This document shows positions 9,845-21,495 of a stretch of DNA of 64,000 nt, in pieces (the stretch's first letter is position 1; each line of letters begins with the position of its first letter). Source of the stretch: Rhizophagus clarus (Eukaryota; Glomeromycota; Glomeromycetes; Glomerales; Glomeraceae); NCBI GenBank assembly GCA_015698045.1, contig BLAL01000257.1:796001-860000 (forward strand), in the 5' to 3' direction. A model generated the notes under the pieces. That model saw only the letters and a program-made list of their open reading frames with translations. It made no database searches and was not told the origin of the DNA. The position numbers and the translations under genes are program-made.

Positions 9845-11403
9845 TTATGCATTCAAATTTGATGTTGGTTTTGTGATAACCCTCGCAAGAGTATATATTT
9901 TTCGATTGTTTGAATCAATATCTCTTCCAATCAGAGGGAAAAAACATAAATCAACACGTGTATTTACAATTTCATCTTTATCATCTTTATCATCCAAGTT
10001 GGCTACTTCCATTAACGCTTTATCCACTGCTGAATTATTCGGAAACCACTGATAATGTACTACGGGTTCCTGAACTTTCAATCTAAACCAGAATATCTTT
10101 ACAACATCACGAATAATAGTTGCGGCCAAATTTTCAGAAGTGGTTCTCTTTTGACTACTTTTGATCACACGTAGTTCATACATAACTTCGTTTAATTTTT
10201 TCCTATGGTCAGCAATGAAAGGATGTTCGTGAGGAGTATTACCATTATTACTAGCTCCAATAATATCAGCAAATCCGCGGTTACTAAGGACCGAATAGAT
10301 TTGTTGGCGCAATTTCGAAGGTCCAATGCTCGTGATTTCATCATTCCCAGTTCGACATTTAGAAACGTGATTTAATAATAAGGATAATGTAGATTCGCTT
10401 TTAGTAATGTCCGATTCAAGATGATAATGTTTTCCTGTGCTTTGAAAATATTGATTTGCATATTCGAATATTGTTTCTATAACGTGTCGTTGTAAAACCG
10501 CTTGAATAAGTATCCGATCTTCTTTTTGATTCCGGATTTCAGTTGGACAACCATAATGTAATAAAAGTTTTTTAACTTCTCCCATATTAACGACGGTATC
10601 TTGCTTTAAATTTGTTATATATTTCTTTATGTTATCATTTAATTCCATGATATCATGATTTAAATTTACAGAATTATTTTGATCATTGTCACCCAGTTGG
10701 AAATTTGTAGCTACACCGAGAGCAGATTGATAAGAAAATGCTTTGTCTTCTAATAAACATTTTTTTTAGTAAGATATCCTAATTGATTTTCTAAATCGGC
10801 ATTTCTTTGAACCAAGTCAGTATTTTTAGCTTCTAACTCTTCCTTTTCTTTTTCTAAATTTTGTGCTTGATTTTTTACCAATTCTAAAGATTGCTGTGAA
10901 CGATCAATTCTTTGCTGATGTTTTTGATTAATATCATTAAGGTCACTGATTTCATTATTTAATAAAATATTTTGTTGAACAACATTTTTTAATCGAGTAT
11001 CTAAATTTGTATTTTTTTGAAATAAATTATCATTTTTAGTATTTAGTTCTCCTTTTTCTTTTTCTAACTTTTGTATTTGATTTTCTTTTAATTCTAAAGA
11101 TTGTCGCAATTGATTAATCATTTGTTCTTGTGATTCGATTTTACTTTTATTTTTTTGATTAATTTCTTTAATTTCTTCGATTTCACTTTTCAACTTATTA
11201 ACGATCATTTGATGTTGATCTATATTCTTGTTTGTTAAATCTGTATACTTGTTTTGTAATTTATTATATAGTAAGTTATATTGTTCAATATTGTGAATTT
11301 CATCTTGAAGCTTTTCATCATTAAAAGATTGAATCTCCTCATTATATTGAATATAAGGTGATTGGTTACTATCATGCGAAATATTTTGCATATCGTCATT
11401 CAT
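9845..11403 (-). CDS. Type II CC-CTD gene interrupted by a frameshift in an 8-A run
   Basis: The first frame (11403-10750) encodes an Asn/Asp-rich start and a long coiled coil. It ends at a TAG (10752-10750) just after an 8-A run (10767-10760). A -1 shift in that run carries the reading into the frame of the conserved domain, with continuous family similarity (LLEDKAFSYQSALGVATNF, then the domain from about 10660 to 9845). The joined length, about 518 residues, fits the family. The domain shows ITNLKQDTVVNMGEV, LIQAVLQRHVIETIFEYA, LRQQIYSVLSNRGFAD, VKIFWFRLKVQEPVV and CFFPLIG. The shift may be a deletion (young pseudogene), a sequencing error in a homopolymer, or less likely programmed slippage. 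Its coiled coil is the closest relative of the coiled-coil tails of the HSPA12-like fusions at 26641 and 30457. Confidence 0.8.
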
Positions 11404-12292
11404 TTTAAAAATTTGATAATTATAAAGGAAGTTCGGACACTATATGTAAAGGTATTGTGAGTATTTATTTTAATTTATTACGTAGTTAAACCACTAAAAG
11501 ATTTGTTGATCGATAAAGATATTAAAAAGGAAAAAGTCTGAATTTTAAAGTTAAAGACAATGGAAAATATATTATGTATGTAATTAGTAAATTATCAGTA
11601 AATCTGCACCAAAAATGGGAGATCGGCATCCTAATCGAAAGTCAAGGCATTATATGTAGAACTTTTTCTTTTGCAAAAAATTATGGGATAAAATTGTTCG
11701 TCTATGGAAATTAAGAATTTTTTTTCCTTCGGAAAATTAAGTCAAAAATGGTCAACAAACTAAGCCGAAAATGATCATCAAATGAATTTCTTAATGGATT
11801 TTGACACACAACATCTGATCAAAAAATTCACTTTTAAAAAATACAAGAATAATTTCTTGTTATTAGCATTAAATTATTTTTATTTGTCATCAACAAAATT
11901 CTATAATAATTTTTTAGTATTTAAATAAGAAAATATTATTTATTCCAGTTTAACTAAACGAAAAGGATATGAAATACTCTTATGTTTAAAAACAAAATTA
12001 GTGAACCAAAGTCGTAATATGATCAGTATATAGTTATTTATGATCATATGGCTTATACTGGTTAAAAGAATTTAGAAAGAAATATATGGTTTATTTATAG
12101 TATTGTATTTTATTAAAATTTATTTAAATGTGTTTTTTTTTATATAAAAATAATCTTATAAAACACTTTTTTCAAATGATTGAATAATCAATAAAAAAAT
12201 TTATACATGATAAAATAAATTCTACTTTTTGTTAATAATTAATTAGTCTGGAGCATAGCGAAGGACTATATATGTTCTACTCCAGGGGGAAC
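11404..12292. other. Intergenic, no gene seen
   Basis: Upstream region of the minus-strand CC-CTD locus followed by A+T-rich DNA. No gene or RNA could be supported. Confidence 0.5.
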
Positions 12293-12888
12293 TCTTACCA
12301 CACCACCCTCGGACATATGTTTTGGGTAGTACAGGTGACATCCGAGGGGTAGTGACAAATAGAGATCAGGCTAGTCAAAAAAAACTAAGTCACTGAGATA
12401 CAGTCAAATCTCGATATACCGAACTCGCGGTTCAAGAACAAAAGTTCGGTATATAGTGGGTGTTCGGTATGTAAATCTCTTTATATATCGAACTCTCATA
12501 AGCTTGCGGTAAAAGTTCAGTATATAAACACGCCACGTGATTTGGAAACTTAATTTTGGCAAGAATTAATCGTTAAGATTGGCATAAATCCAGCCAAATG
12601 ATCACGTTCGGTATATCGAAAGTTTTTTTAATATGCTTTATTATAAACGGTAAATCAACAAAAGTTCGGTATACGTTATATAGAGTTTTATATGATATTC
12701 GGTATATCAAGATTATTTTAAATATTATGATATTGGTTCTTAAAAAAAAGTTCGGTAAGTCGAGAGTTCGTTATATCGTGGGTTCGTTATATCGAGGTCA
12801 GACTGTAAATATAAACAACGCGAACGCCGACATCACGTATCCATGTGACATAAATGTCACCTGTGTAACCGAGGGTGGTGTGGTAAGA
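12293..12888. mobile_element. Inverted-repeat element carrying a nested MITE
   Basis: A perfect 20-bp arm tcttaccacaccaccctcgg (12293-12312) is inverted at 12869-12888. Similarity continues imperfectly on both sides of the arms: ctccaggg lies outside, and acaggtgacat lies inside the left arm against atgtcacctgt inside the right arm. The arms flank the pogo-like MITE at 12401-12805, so an older non-autonomous element appears to have been hit by a second one. No transposase is present. Confidence 0.6.
12401..12805. mobile_element. MITE with pogo/Tigger-like (Tc1-mariner) terminal inverted repeats
   Basis: Termini cagtcaaatctcgatatacc at the left and the inverted form ending atatcgaggtcagactg at the right. 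Both are flanked by TA (12399-12400 and 12806-12807), the target of the Tc1/mariner superfamily. CAGTCnnACCTCGATATA-type ends are typical of pogo/Tigger elements. The 405-bp interior is built of repeated ttcggtatat and its complement, so it can fold into a long hairpin. There is no transposase, so it is non-autonomous. The frame open across it (12598-13017) is not a gene. Confidence 0.75.
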
Positions 12889-13125
12889 TTTACCTACTCC
12901 AGGGTGTACAAAATGTCGTGTTGTCCGCCCGCTCAAAAATTGAGTCGATGCATGATTGGTTCATTTAGTTACATTTGTACTCCGGACTTAACAACGGTTC
13001 TGAAACCGTTTCCCTAGTAATAAATAATTAACTAAGATTTAATTTTTTTGAATAATTAAAAAGAGCACAATAGAAAATTCTTTTTTTATTGAATTAAATT
13101 CAGTTGACGTTGATTAGATAAAGGT

Positions 13126-13271
13126 GTAGTTAGCCGAAAACATAGCTGCATTCCTGGTTGCTGATCATCCGGACCTGGTTTAATTGCAGTAAGTCCCCTG
13201 GAATTCCACGACGACCTACGCTTGAGCCAGGTCCGAATCACGTTTCGGCTGATTATTTTTCGGCTAACTAC
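13126..13271. mobile_element. Small inverted-repeat element (MITE-like)
   Basis: A perfect 15-bp inverted repeat (gtagttagccgaaaa, 13126-13140, and its complement at 13257-13271) bounds 146 bp. The interior is G+C-richer than the surroundings and has a second partial repeat (cggacctgg / ccaggtccg). Confidence 0.6.
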
Positions 13272-15355
13272 ATCATTAGTATCATTTTAAATTTATTAAC
13301 ATTTTCTAATATTCGTATAATTATTTATTATTTTGTAACAATAATAAATATTCGGTTATTATTACTATTTCTAATTTCATATGCAACCATATAGTATTAT
13401 AGCTAATAATGAATGCTATAATTTGCCAAAATTAATTTCTAAATTGTTTCATATTTTAGACTTACTTTCTTACTTTATTAAAAGAATTCTTCATAATAAT
13501 ACTTTTTTTTAATAATCCATATATGACTTCCCAAACCATAGATTCAATGTAACACCGGATACTTCTCAATTCTTGGCATTTCACATCAGTTAGTTTCATT
13601 AATTAGAATCTACATAAGAAAAAAATATTCACCATACAATATGAAAGTTTTATACAATATTTCGACAGGTCATAATCTCGACAGGAAAATGTATATTATG
13701 TTTATTATAAAGTAAAACTCATATAATTTATTTCTGTTTTTAATTGACTAAAAAAAAAATTTTCGGATGGGTAATTTAACTGTTTATCCATTGGTCCATT
13801 AAATCATCCGGTCTAAAATTTGCCCAAAATATATTGTTCTTTGTCTATATAAGTTTGTACAATTTTATTATTTGTTAAGGGACGAACTCTGTAGGGATCA
13901 TGAAGGATTTTTGTAATTTGATTTTGTAGGATTTGCTTTTGGATCCTATTTCATCATTGATTTTCTTTCCTTTGATGTATTCAATTGGAATGTAAACCTT
14001 TTCTCCGTACTTATGGCCGGTCAATCAGACTGACCATTGAGAGTATTTTTTTTTTTGTATTTAGGCGTTTATTATATAAACCTACCCAAATACTAATAAA
14101 GTTATACGAGATTAACACACAACCATATAAAAGATATTGTAAAATAGTAAGAATATAGAGTTAGAACTTAGTATAACAAAATTTGCATTTAGCTTTAAAA
14201 AAATATGACTGCATATATAAATAATAGGAACATCATGTAAAAAAAAAAAAATTAGAATAAATAAGTCAAGTTTGATAAAAAAATCATTAGGTATTTTGTT
14301 GCGTTAGTTTTATATTGAAGCATCAGACAAAAATTTCAAGTTTATAACAATCTTTAATTTTTTATAAAATAAAATACCTAAACTATTTTTACACTATTTT
14401 TTTTTTAAATGCAACATTTTCACGTGTATTACAAAATTTATACAGAGAAAAATGTGATTATTGTGACATAATTACTTGGGAGAATATATCAAAATATGGC
14501 TTAGTTCGCTTAATTCTAGTTATTAATGCGTTACAAATTTATTTGTATCGCACACAACTGCTGGCTTTTTTTATTGTCCGGAGTGAAGCAAGCATCATAG
14601 AAAAATATTCTCCAGCAAGTAATGAAAATAATAGAAAAATGATATAATAATTAGAGAATCAGGTTGTAAACGAGTCAACCATTTTTTTTTCTGCATAAAT
14701 AAAAAAAAGTCAGCAGTCATGTGTAATATAAATTTGTGCGACAGTAACGCGTGAAACATTTCGAATATATTTTCACAAGAAATTATGTAATGAAAATAAA
14801 GAAATGATGTAATAATTAAAAAATCACATTTTTTCTGTAATACACGTGAAGACGCGGGTTTCAAAGTAAAAAAAAAAAGTTTATGTAATAGAAGTTTGTG
14901 CCACAAAAGTTTGTATTTAATATCTCTCTTCTTTTTTCTTTTTTTTTTTCACTTTTCGTTAAGTATGATGTTAAAGGTAAGGTACAGACAAACTCGTACA
15001 TAACTCATACTTTAGCGAATAATATAAATTTGAAAATTAGGTAGGAAACCTGAGCACGAGCGTTACTTTTGAGTAGGAGTACTCGAGTGAAATAAGAAAA
15101 CTTATTTTTAAAAAATAATTTCTTTTCTTATTTTATTTGCCACGTTGTAAAGAATATTTGTTCGCTCAGTGGCCTTAAGGCACGTGAAACGAAGGTGTAA
15201 TGGGATACCGTAGGTTATGACCTCTAACTCAATTTTCCTTAATAAAGAGTCTAGCTGGGCCATTATTATCGATTATTGCTAAATATTCTTTCAGTTATTT
15301 AGCTTACTCGACGTTTTGTCCCCAGTAAGGCTATTTAACTTATTAATACACTTGC
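13272..15355. other. Long non-coding stretch
   Basis: A+T-rich with homopolymers. At 14605-14690 and 14760-14830 there are two diverged direct copies (caagtaatgaaaataatagaa / tatgtaatgaaaataaagaa). No gene, tRNA or rRNA was recognised. Confidence 0.45.
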
Positions 15356-15674
15356 ATAAGGCCGGACTAATTGGATTTTCTGTTTAATAAATGTTTCTGT
15401 TAAAAAAAGTAGAGGAGGGAGGGGCATTTACAAACTTTTGAAAATATGAAGGGAAGGGAGGGATGTGGGGAGGTGAAGAGGGAGGAAGAGAAGGAAGGGG
15501 ATGTGAAGAGGGGAGAGGGAATGTGAGAGAGGGGATATTTTAGAGAAAAAATCCTTTTTGTGTCTATATAAAATCGAAATTTTTGAGGGGGGGAGGGAGA
15601 ATTAAAAAAAAAGTTGATAAATTGATATATTTTTGGGATTTTGTTAAACAGAAGATCAAATTGGTCCAGCTTAT
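15356..15674. mobile_element. Inverted-repeat element with a purine-only core
   Basis: Termini ataaggccggactaattgga...ctgtttaa (15356-15387) and the inverted, slightly diverged copy ttaaacagaagatcaaattg... (to 15674) bound about 320 bp. The core (about 15409-15540 and 15586-15600) is almost entirely purine on the plus strand and includes the four-G-run motif gggaagggagggatgtgggg (15451-15470). No coding capacity. Probably a non-autonomous element. Confidence 0.6.
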
Positions 15675-17728
15675 ATCTTCACACTTTTCCAAATATATAA
15701 ATTGTCTGATTTTTATATGGTTTCATCTCAGAAATCTATTACTTTAAGTTACTTAGGCTTACTTTTATGTGAGCTTTAATGTTTTCGGAAAGTATAATTC
15801 TTTTCTTTTTGTCAAATTGATTGAGCTTTAAAAAAATGCACTTAACTAATTATTATAAATTTGATTTAGGTAAACATAGTTCCTAAAGCTTTACGTAAGT
15901 ATTTGATATTTTTCGGAAAGTATAACAATTTCTTTTTATTACATTGATTGAGATTTTAAAAATGTATATTTGACTAACTATTGTATATTCGGATTTAAAT
16001 ATGTTAATGTAAATATTCAAAGAAAATGAGTGATACTGTATAATTTACATTTTTTGCTATCTCCATTCAAAAGTCTAAGTCTATATAGCTAATATTGGCT
16101 CATTAATGATAACATTTAGAATTACCAACTAAAGTTTTTTCTGGTATTTCAATAAGGAATTAAGATGTTTTAGGCATAAAAGTTGATTAACAATTTTTTT
16201 TTTAAAAAAAAAAAAATGGAGTCGAGAGGTAATAATCATATTTGTATAAAAGTTTAGTGAAGGTTTATCATTTTTATTAATCGTATAGGAGATGTTATAT
16301 ATTTTTTTGATTTAATACAAAGAAATGTTAAAATATTGCATAAGAACCAGTGCTTGAAACAACCTCAGATTTATGAAAACATTTAACCATCGCAATATTT
16401 TGGGGTGCAGCTAAAACGTGACTCACCATTTCACGTGACAGTCAATGATGTCAGCAATAGTGAACCGCAGTAACGGAATATAGTCCTAGGCTATCATGGT
16501 TCAAGTAGGGACGCATTTGTATTATATACATATCATTATATCAACTTCTTATTTCTTATTCTGTACAAAAAATTATGATCCTGATATTAATAACATCGAG
16601 AATATAGGTATAATTTGCGGAGTTCCCTTCATTCTTCGGTATTATTGTTAAGTGTGAATAGTCATTATATCAAAAAAAAAATATATATATATTTTAAAGT
16701 GATAACGCAATTTCTCTGCTTAATATAATGTGATATATATATACATTATGTGTGATAGTGATTAACGCCCTTTCTTATTTGTTTTTTTGTATATGAAAAT
16801 ACTTTAGTTTAATCAATAATTAGAAAATAAAAAATAAAAAATAAATTATCAATTTTCTTTATTCAAATCAATATAATCATATTCGTAAAACAAAAAAATT
16901 TTTCGTTACATGTATACGCAGTTATGTCGTCGTTGAACAACGATCATAGCACAAGAAATCGAAAAAAACATTATAAACAATAACGTTGAACAGTGCCAAG
17001 TTATAAACCGATCAACTTCTTTTTACGCCGACTAACAGGACTCAGAACTGAAAATGAGGCAGTATTCATAGTTTTTGAGAAACGAATTTACAAAATATAA
17101 ATATGGATCATCCCAACATCAGCGGACATTTGTGATCTTACATGAAATTATTAGAAGTCAATTCTCAGCAGTTGGGATTTATAACCACACGAATAGTTTA
17201 AGAATTAGTACACAAGTATTATCCCTCGTCATATTCCAATCTTTTATTATATACTATTTGTGAAAAAGTTATAAACGAAAATATAAAGATGAAAATTTTA
17301 AAGTTTTTGAAGAAACTTATTTAAATTAATTTTACATGAATCTTCATTTTCAGAAACGGTAGACTCATATGCATCATTATCAATATTACTAAATGTTTCA
17401 TTTACTTTCGGAAACATTCACCGCCCATTTCAAACATTCTGTTCAAATATATAAAAAATTAGATTGCGACAAGAAAAATAAAAATTATACTAGTACAAAT
17501 GGAATCATTGCTCTAAAATTAATTTTACGCTTACTTTGGTAATGTTCAGCGAATTTATCATTTGTGTTCGGTACAGGCTCTCTAAGTGTAATGTGATTAT
17601 TTTCAAGATCATTAATGAATAATGAGTTGGCCAACTCCTAGAACAAACTATATATATATCATTTAGCTTATAAGTATGGAATTGTTTAATCGAGCATTTT
17701 AGGATCCACAAGGTATTCCTCCCCGTAC
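15675..17728. other. Long non-coding stretch
   Basis: Only short random open frames. Repeated phrases such as tttcggaaagtataa occur at about 15783 and 15912. Nothing supports a gene or RNA. Confidence 0.45.
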
Positions 17729-17996
17729 TTTTCAATTCTGATTGATCGGGTTTTTGATCGCAAAATCCGTCGACCAATCCGAACATGTGATCAAAATCAG
17801 ACTGATCACTGATCACAAAATTTCCAACAATAACCAATTAACACGTTTGTTTTTGCTTATTTTAAATTGCGATCAAAAATGATTCTACATTTTTGTAGAA
17901 CGCAAAAATCGGATTACTGAACGGGTTACACAATTTTGTCAGCCAATCTGTATCAACTCATAACCCGATCAAAAATCCGCACAATCAGAATTGAAC
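17729..17996. repeat. Imperfect inverted repeat next to a hAT-like MITE
   Basis: The left arm ttttcaattctgattgatcg followed by ggtttttgatcg is inverted at the right as gatcaaaaatccgcacaatc followed by agaattgaaca. The element ends exactly where the next element (17996) begins, so the two are adjacent or nested. Confidence 0.45.
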
Positions 17997-18325
17997 AGGG
18001 TTGGGAAGTGTACTGTACTGTACTAAGATTTTTTAGTACAGTACATTTTTTTAGAACTTTTTTCAAATTTGATTTATGCAATTATCTTGGCATTTAATAG
18101 TCCAATTTGAACAAACTTTTTTTTATTTTGTAAAGTTCAATAAGATCTATAAAACAAAAAAAAATTTTTATAAATTGGATTACTAGATATCAAAAGACTC
18201 ATTAAAAATTTTTGGTTATATTATATATAATAATATAAAATAGTACAAATTAGTACAGTGTACTAACTGTACTGTACTGTACTGTACTAAAATTTTGCTT
18301 AGTACACTGTATTTTCCCAACCCTG
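17996..18325. mobile_element. MITE with hAT-like termini and GTAC-rich stem
   Basis: A perfect 12-bp terminal inverted repeat cagggttgggaa / ttcccaaccctg bounds 330 bp. Inside each end are runs of tactg/gtact (gtactgtactgtacta) that make a long imperfect hairpin. CAGGG-type ends are common in hAT elements, but I see no 8-bp target duplication, so the superfamily call is tentative. Confidence 0.6.
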
Positions 18326-18990
18326 GGCCTAGTATTATCATAATTCATAACCAACCCTTTTTCAAATGAATGGCCAAAATCTGTCATGAGAATAATTGTG
18401 ATAAATAATATTGTCCCCTAATAATCTATTTAGCCTATCAGCTTCGAAATGTGTCTATATCGAATAATCCATTGGGAAATTTATATAAGTTTGTAAACCG
18501 TGGCAAGATATAATAAATATCGGAGTTTCTTTGTGGCGCAGTAAGCCTATTAAATTTGAATTCAGGATAATGTCCAAAAAAAATATTCTAGTCGGTTCCT
18601 GAATAAATGAAGAAACGTGTTGACAATATTATAAGTTATTATTAGCACAACTTAATTCGTACTGTTTTTATGATATTTTAAACTCAATTCACTATTGAAA
18701 ATTTCTATAAACATGTTCAATAATTTCTCTTGGATATGGAAGACAATAAACATTAAAAAGGATATAAAATACCTTATAAGTGAGAATAATAAAGTTTAAA
18801 AAGGATAAATTGAACCATTCGTGTTACTTATCTAAAATTTTGCCGATATCCGTAACATAACTGAACACAATTATTACGGCTATAAATCTTCAAGTTCAAC
18901 GTTTACATCTATCTACAACAACTATTTTTGTTATTATTTAGATTATTTTCGATTATGCATAAAAAATTAAAGTTTATTAATGGCAATTCT

Positions 18991-19389
18991 ATTATGGCAC
19001 GCCGGGACAGACAAAATTGCGTTTATTTTCACACATTAAATGATTATTTAAACGTTAAACTTTACGTATATTTTACATTTTAAACGTTTATAAATAAATT
19101 TAGAATTTCTAAAAATAAATTTTCTGGACAAATTTGGTTATTTGTTTGTAGCACAAATTTAAAAATATATAAAATTATAACATGCGTTTATTAAACGTTT
19201 AATATACGTTTATTAATATATGGAAATCTAAAAAAAAACCAAAATTAAACTAACAAAATAAACGTTTAACATAAAATTAAACGTACAAAGTGTGAAATAA
19301 ACGTATAAAGTCACATCTTAAGTGTTTAAATAAACATTTAAACAAGCGTTTAAGTAAACGCAATTTTGTCTGTCCTGGCGTGCCATAAT
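18991..19389. mobile_element. 399-bp MITE with ~35-bp terminal inverted repeats
   Basis: The left end attatggcacgccgggacag followed by acaaaattgcgttta is inverted at the right end with one or two changes. The interior is filled with variants of aaacgttta in both orientations, so the whole element is a near-palindrome. A possible attct duplication flanks it. No coding capacity. Confidence 0.7.
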
Positions 19390-19944
19390 TCTTTGACAAA
19401 CATGCCATTTATGGAAAAATCATGATCACAAGTTATTGACATTATTGCCACATGATTATGCATACACACTCGTAAACTATACATATCCCCCAAAAAATTC
19501 TGTGTTGTGATCATTTTCTCTTTTTCACTTAAGTAATTTACAAAAATGTAAAAAATGTTGAAAAAGTTTACCTTTAGAAGCTTTCATTAATGAAAATACA
19601 TGATTATTTTATAAACTTGTATAATAAATCTACAAAAAGATTTTAAAAAGAGTGAAATAATTTGAAAAAAAAACGAAATACTTTGTTTAGGCTTTTAGCA
19701 ATAGGTTACAGAAGATGATATGTCGTACATGTGTAGAAGTATAAGAAGGATACATTTACGTAAAGGATGACATTTTCGATGCTAGAATTTATTTTTAGTT
19801 TCGTCTAAATTTAGAGAACTAAAAAAAAATGCCAAGTGTATTTTTATCTGGTACCTTACAGTGGTACAAAATTTTACATTGTTAAATATTAAATTAAAAC
19901 AATCCTTTTATCGTAATTTTCAACTCTCTTATTGATTATTGATA

Positions 19945-21495
19945 ATGCTTTTCCTCTGCTTGATCGTTATTTGCCTGTATCTCAATGAGTTCACTTTGGC
20001 TTTCACGCCTAACAACACAGTTTGGGGTCACAGCGCCGTATTTGCAGATTCTAGAATATATATTACAGGTGGTTACTATCCCCAAAACCCGATTAATTTT
20101 ACCGGAGCAATACTTTCCAAAGAATTTTATTATTTAGACGTTGAGAAATCCTTTGGAGTCGGTGCAACAGATACATTACCTTGGGTAGATCTCAGTTCTG
20201 TATCGCAAATCCTTCCATTACATGCATTTAGCGCGTTTTGTGGACTTAATAATGATTTTCTAATTTTGTATATACAATCAGTCTACACTTATGTGATAAG
20301 TTCACAACAATGGAGCAACAACTCTACGACCACCAATGCACCTCAATTTTATTATAACAGCCAGGGCCAGACCGTTTGTGATGTTAAAACTGGAAAAATG
20401 TATAGATTTGGTGGAAACAGACATTTAAGTGGTCAGATTAATAATAATATGGATATTTTGGATACATCGACGCTAGTGTGGGAAACTGGTAGTACAGTTA
20501 ATGCTCCAATAGGAAGGTACGATCATACGGGTACTTTGCTATCAAACGGCAATATTGTTTATATAGGTGGCTGCATTAGTTACGGAGAATTTGCAAGTAT
20601 GACGGAGGTAAATCGGCATCATTTAATAGATTAATTGAGGGTCTAAACTGTATATTTACTGACCATATATATATATTTTTTTTTTTTAAAAAAAAAAAAA
20701 AAAATAGCTGCCTTTGTATAATACAAATAATAATACATGGACTTCAATAGTAAGTTGTTTTTTTTTTAAATTAAGTTAATCGTTCATTTTCTTATAAGAT
20801 ATATTATATTTCAGACAATCCCTGGTTACCCTGATTACTATTCGCCAACACCTCGCGCATACCATTCTGCTGTTCTGAGTAATTACATCTTTATTATTAT
20901 TTTTTGTGAATTAAGTTAATAAAATGGAAAATATATTAAATTGTTCTCTAAAATTATTCTCAAAAATTAAATAGCTCAAGATGGTCGTATTATCGTGTAT
21001 GGAGGCTATACTATAAATTATAATCTACATGAAGTTGTAACTGATGATCTTGTGATATTAGATACATCACAACCTGTTTATACATGGTCAAAAGCGAATG
21101 TCTCCACAAATTCACCACTTTCACGTTTTTACCATACGGCTACTTTGGTCGGTGATTATATGATTGTGATTTTCGGAAGAAATAATATTCATATACCACC
21201 ACCCACATCAAATGAAGTATTTATTTTAGACACGAGCGATAAATCTAATTACAAATGGGTTAGTGAGTTTGATCTTAATACGCCTCCTACCACGTCTTCT
21301 CCCACGCCTTCTCCCACTGGTTCATCAAATTCTTCGAAACCTCCCACACCTTCAACAGCTCCAAGTGATTTAATCGGAATTCTTATCACAGTCGTGTTTG
21401 CCTTGATAGGGGCTTCATTCCTTATATACCGTTATAGAAGAAGACGACTATCAAGACTAGATATATTAACATTAATATCACCACAGACAAATTAA
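19945..21495 (+). CDS. Secreted/type I membrane kelch-repeat protein
   Basis: Four exons with GT-AG introns: 19945-20607, 20708-20749, 20815-20878 and 20975-21495, giving 429 residues. The ATG at 19945 gives a hydrophobic signal peptide (MLFLCLIVICLYLNEFTLAF). Six kelch-type blades follow, recognisable from RIYITGGYY, KMYRFGGNR, NIVYIGGCI, RIIVYGGYT, the paired YDHTGTL / YHSAVL / FYHTATL segments and the hydrophobic LDT strands. A Pro/Ser/Thr-rich stalk (PPTTSSPTPSPTGSSN) precedes one transmembrane helix (IGILITVVFALIGASFLIYR) and a short basic cytoplasmic tail RRRRLSR. The predicted product is a cell-surface beta-propeller facing outside. Such kelch/galactose-oxidase-like proteins are common in this fungal group; no catalytic residues are evident. 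The intron after residue 221 contains a poly-T/poly-A tract. Confidence 0.88.

Noticed and set aside
12598..13017. 139-codon plus-strand frame
   Set aside because: It crosses the pogo-like MITE and the arm of the outer inverted repeat; the peptide is translation of repeats.
13158..13394. 78-codon frame
   Set aside because: Begins inside the small inverted-repeat element and continues into A+T-rich DNA; no family features.
14595..14906. 103-codon minus frame
   Set aside because: Low-complexity Phe/Leu/Lys-rich peptide from diverged direct repeats; no start context or partner exons.
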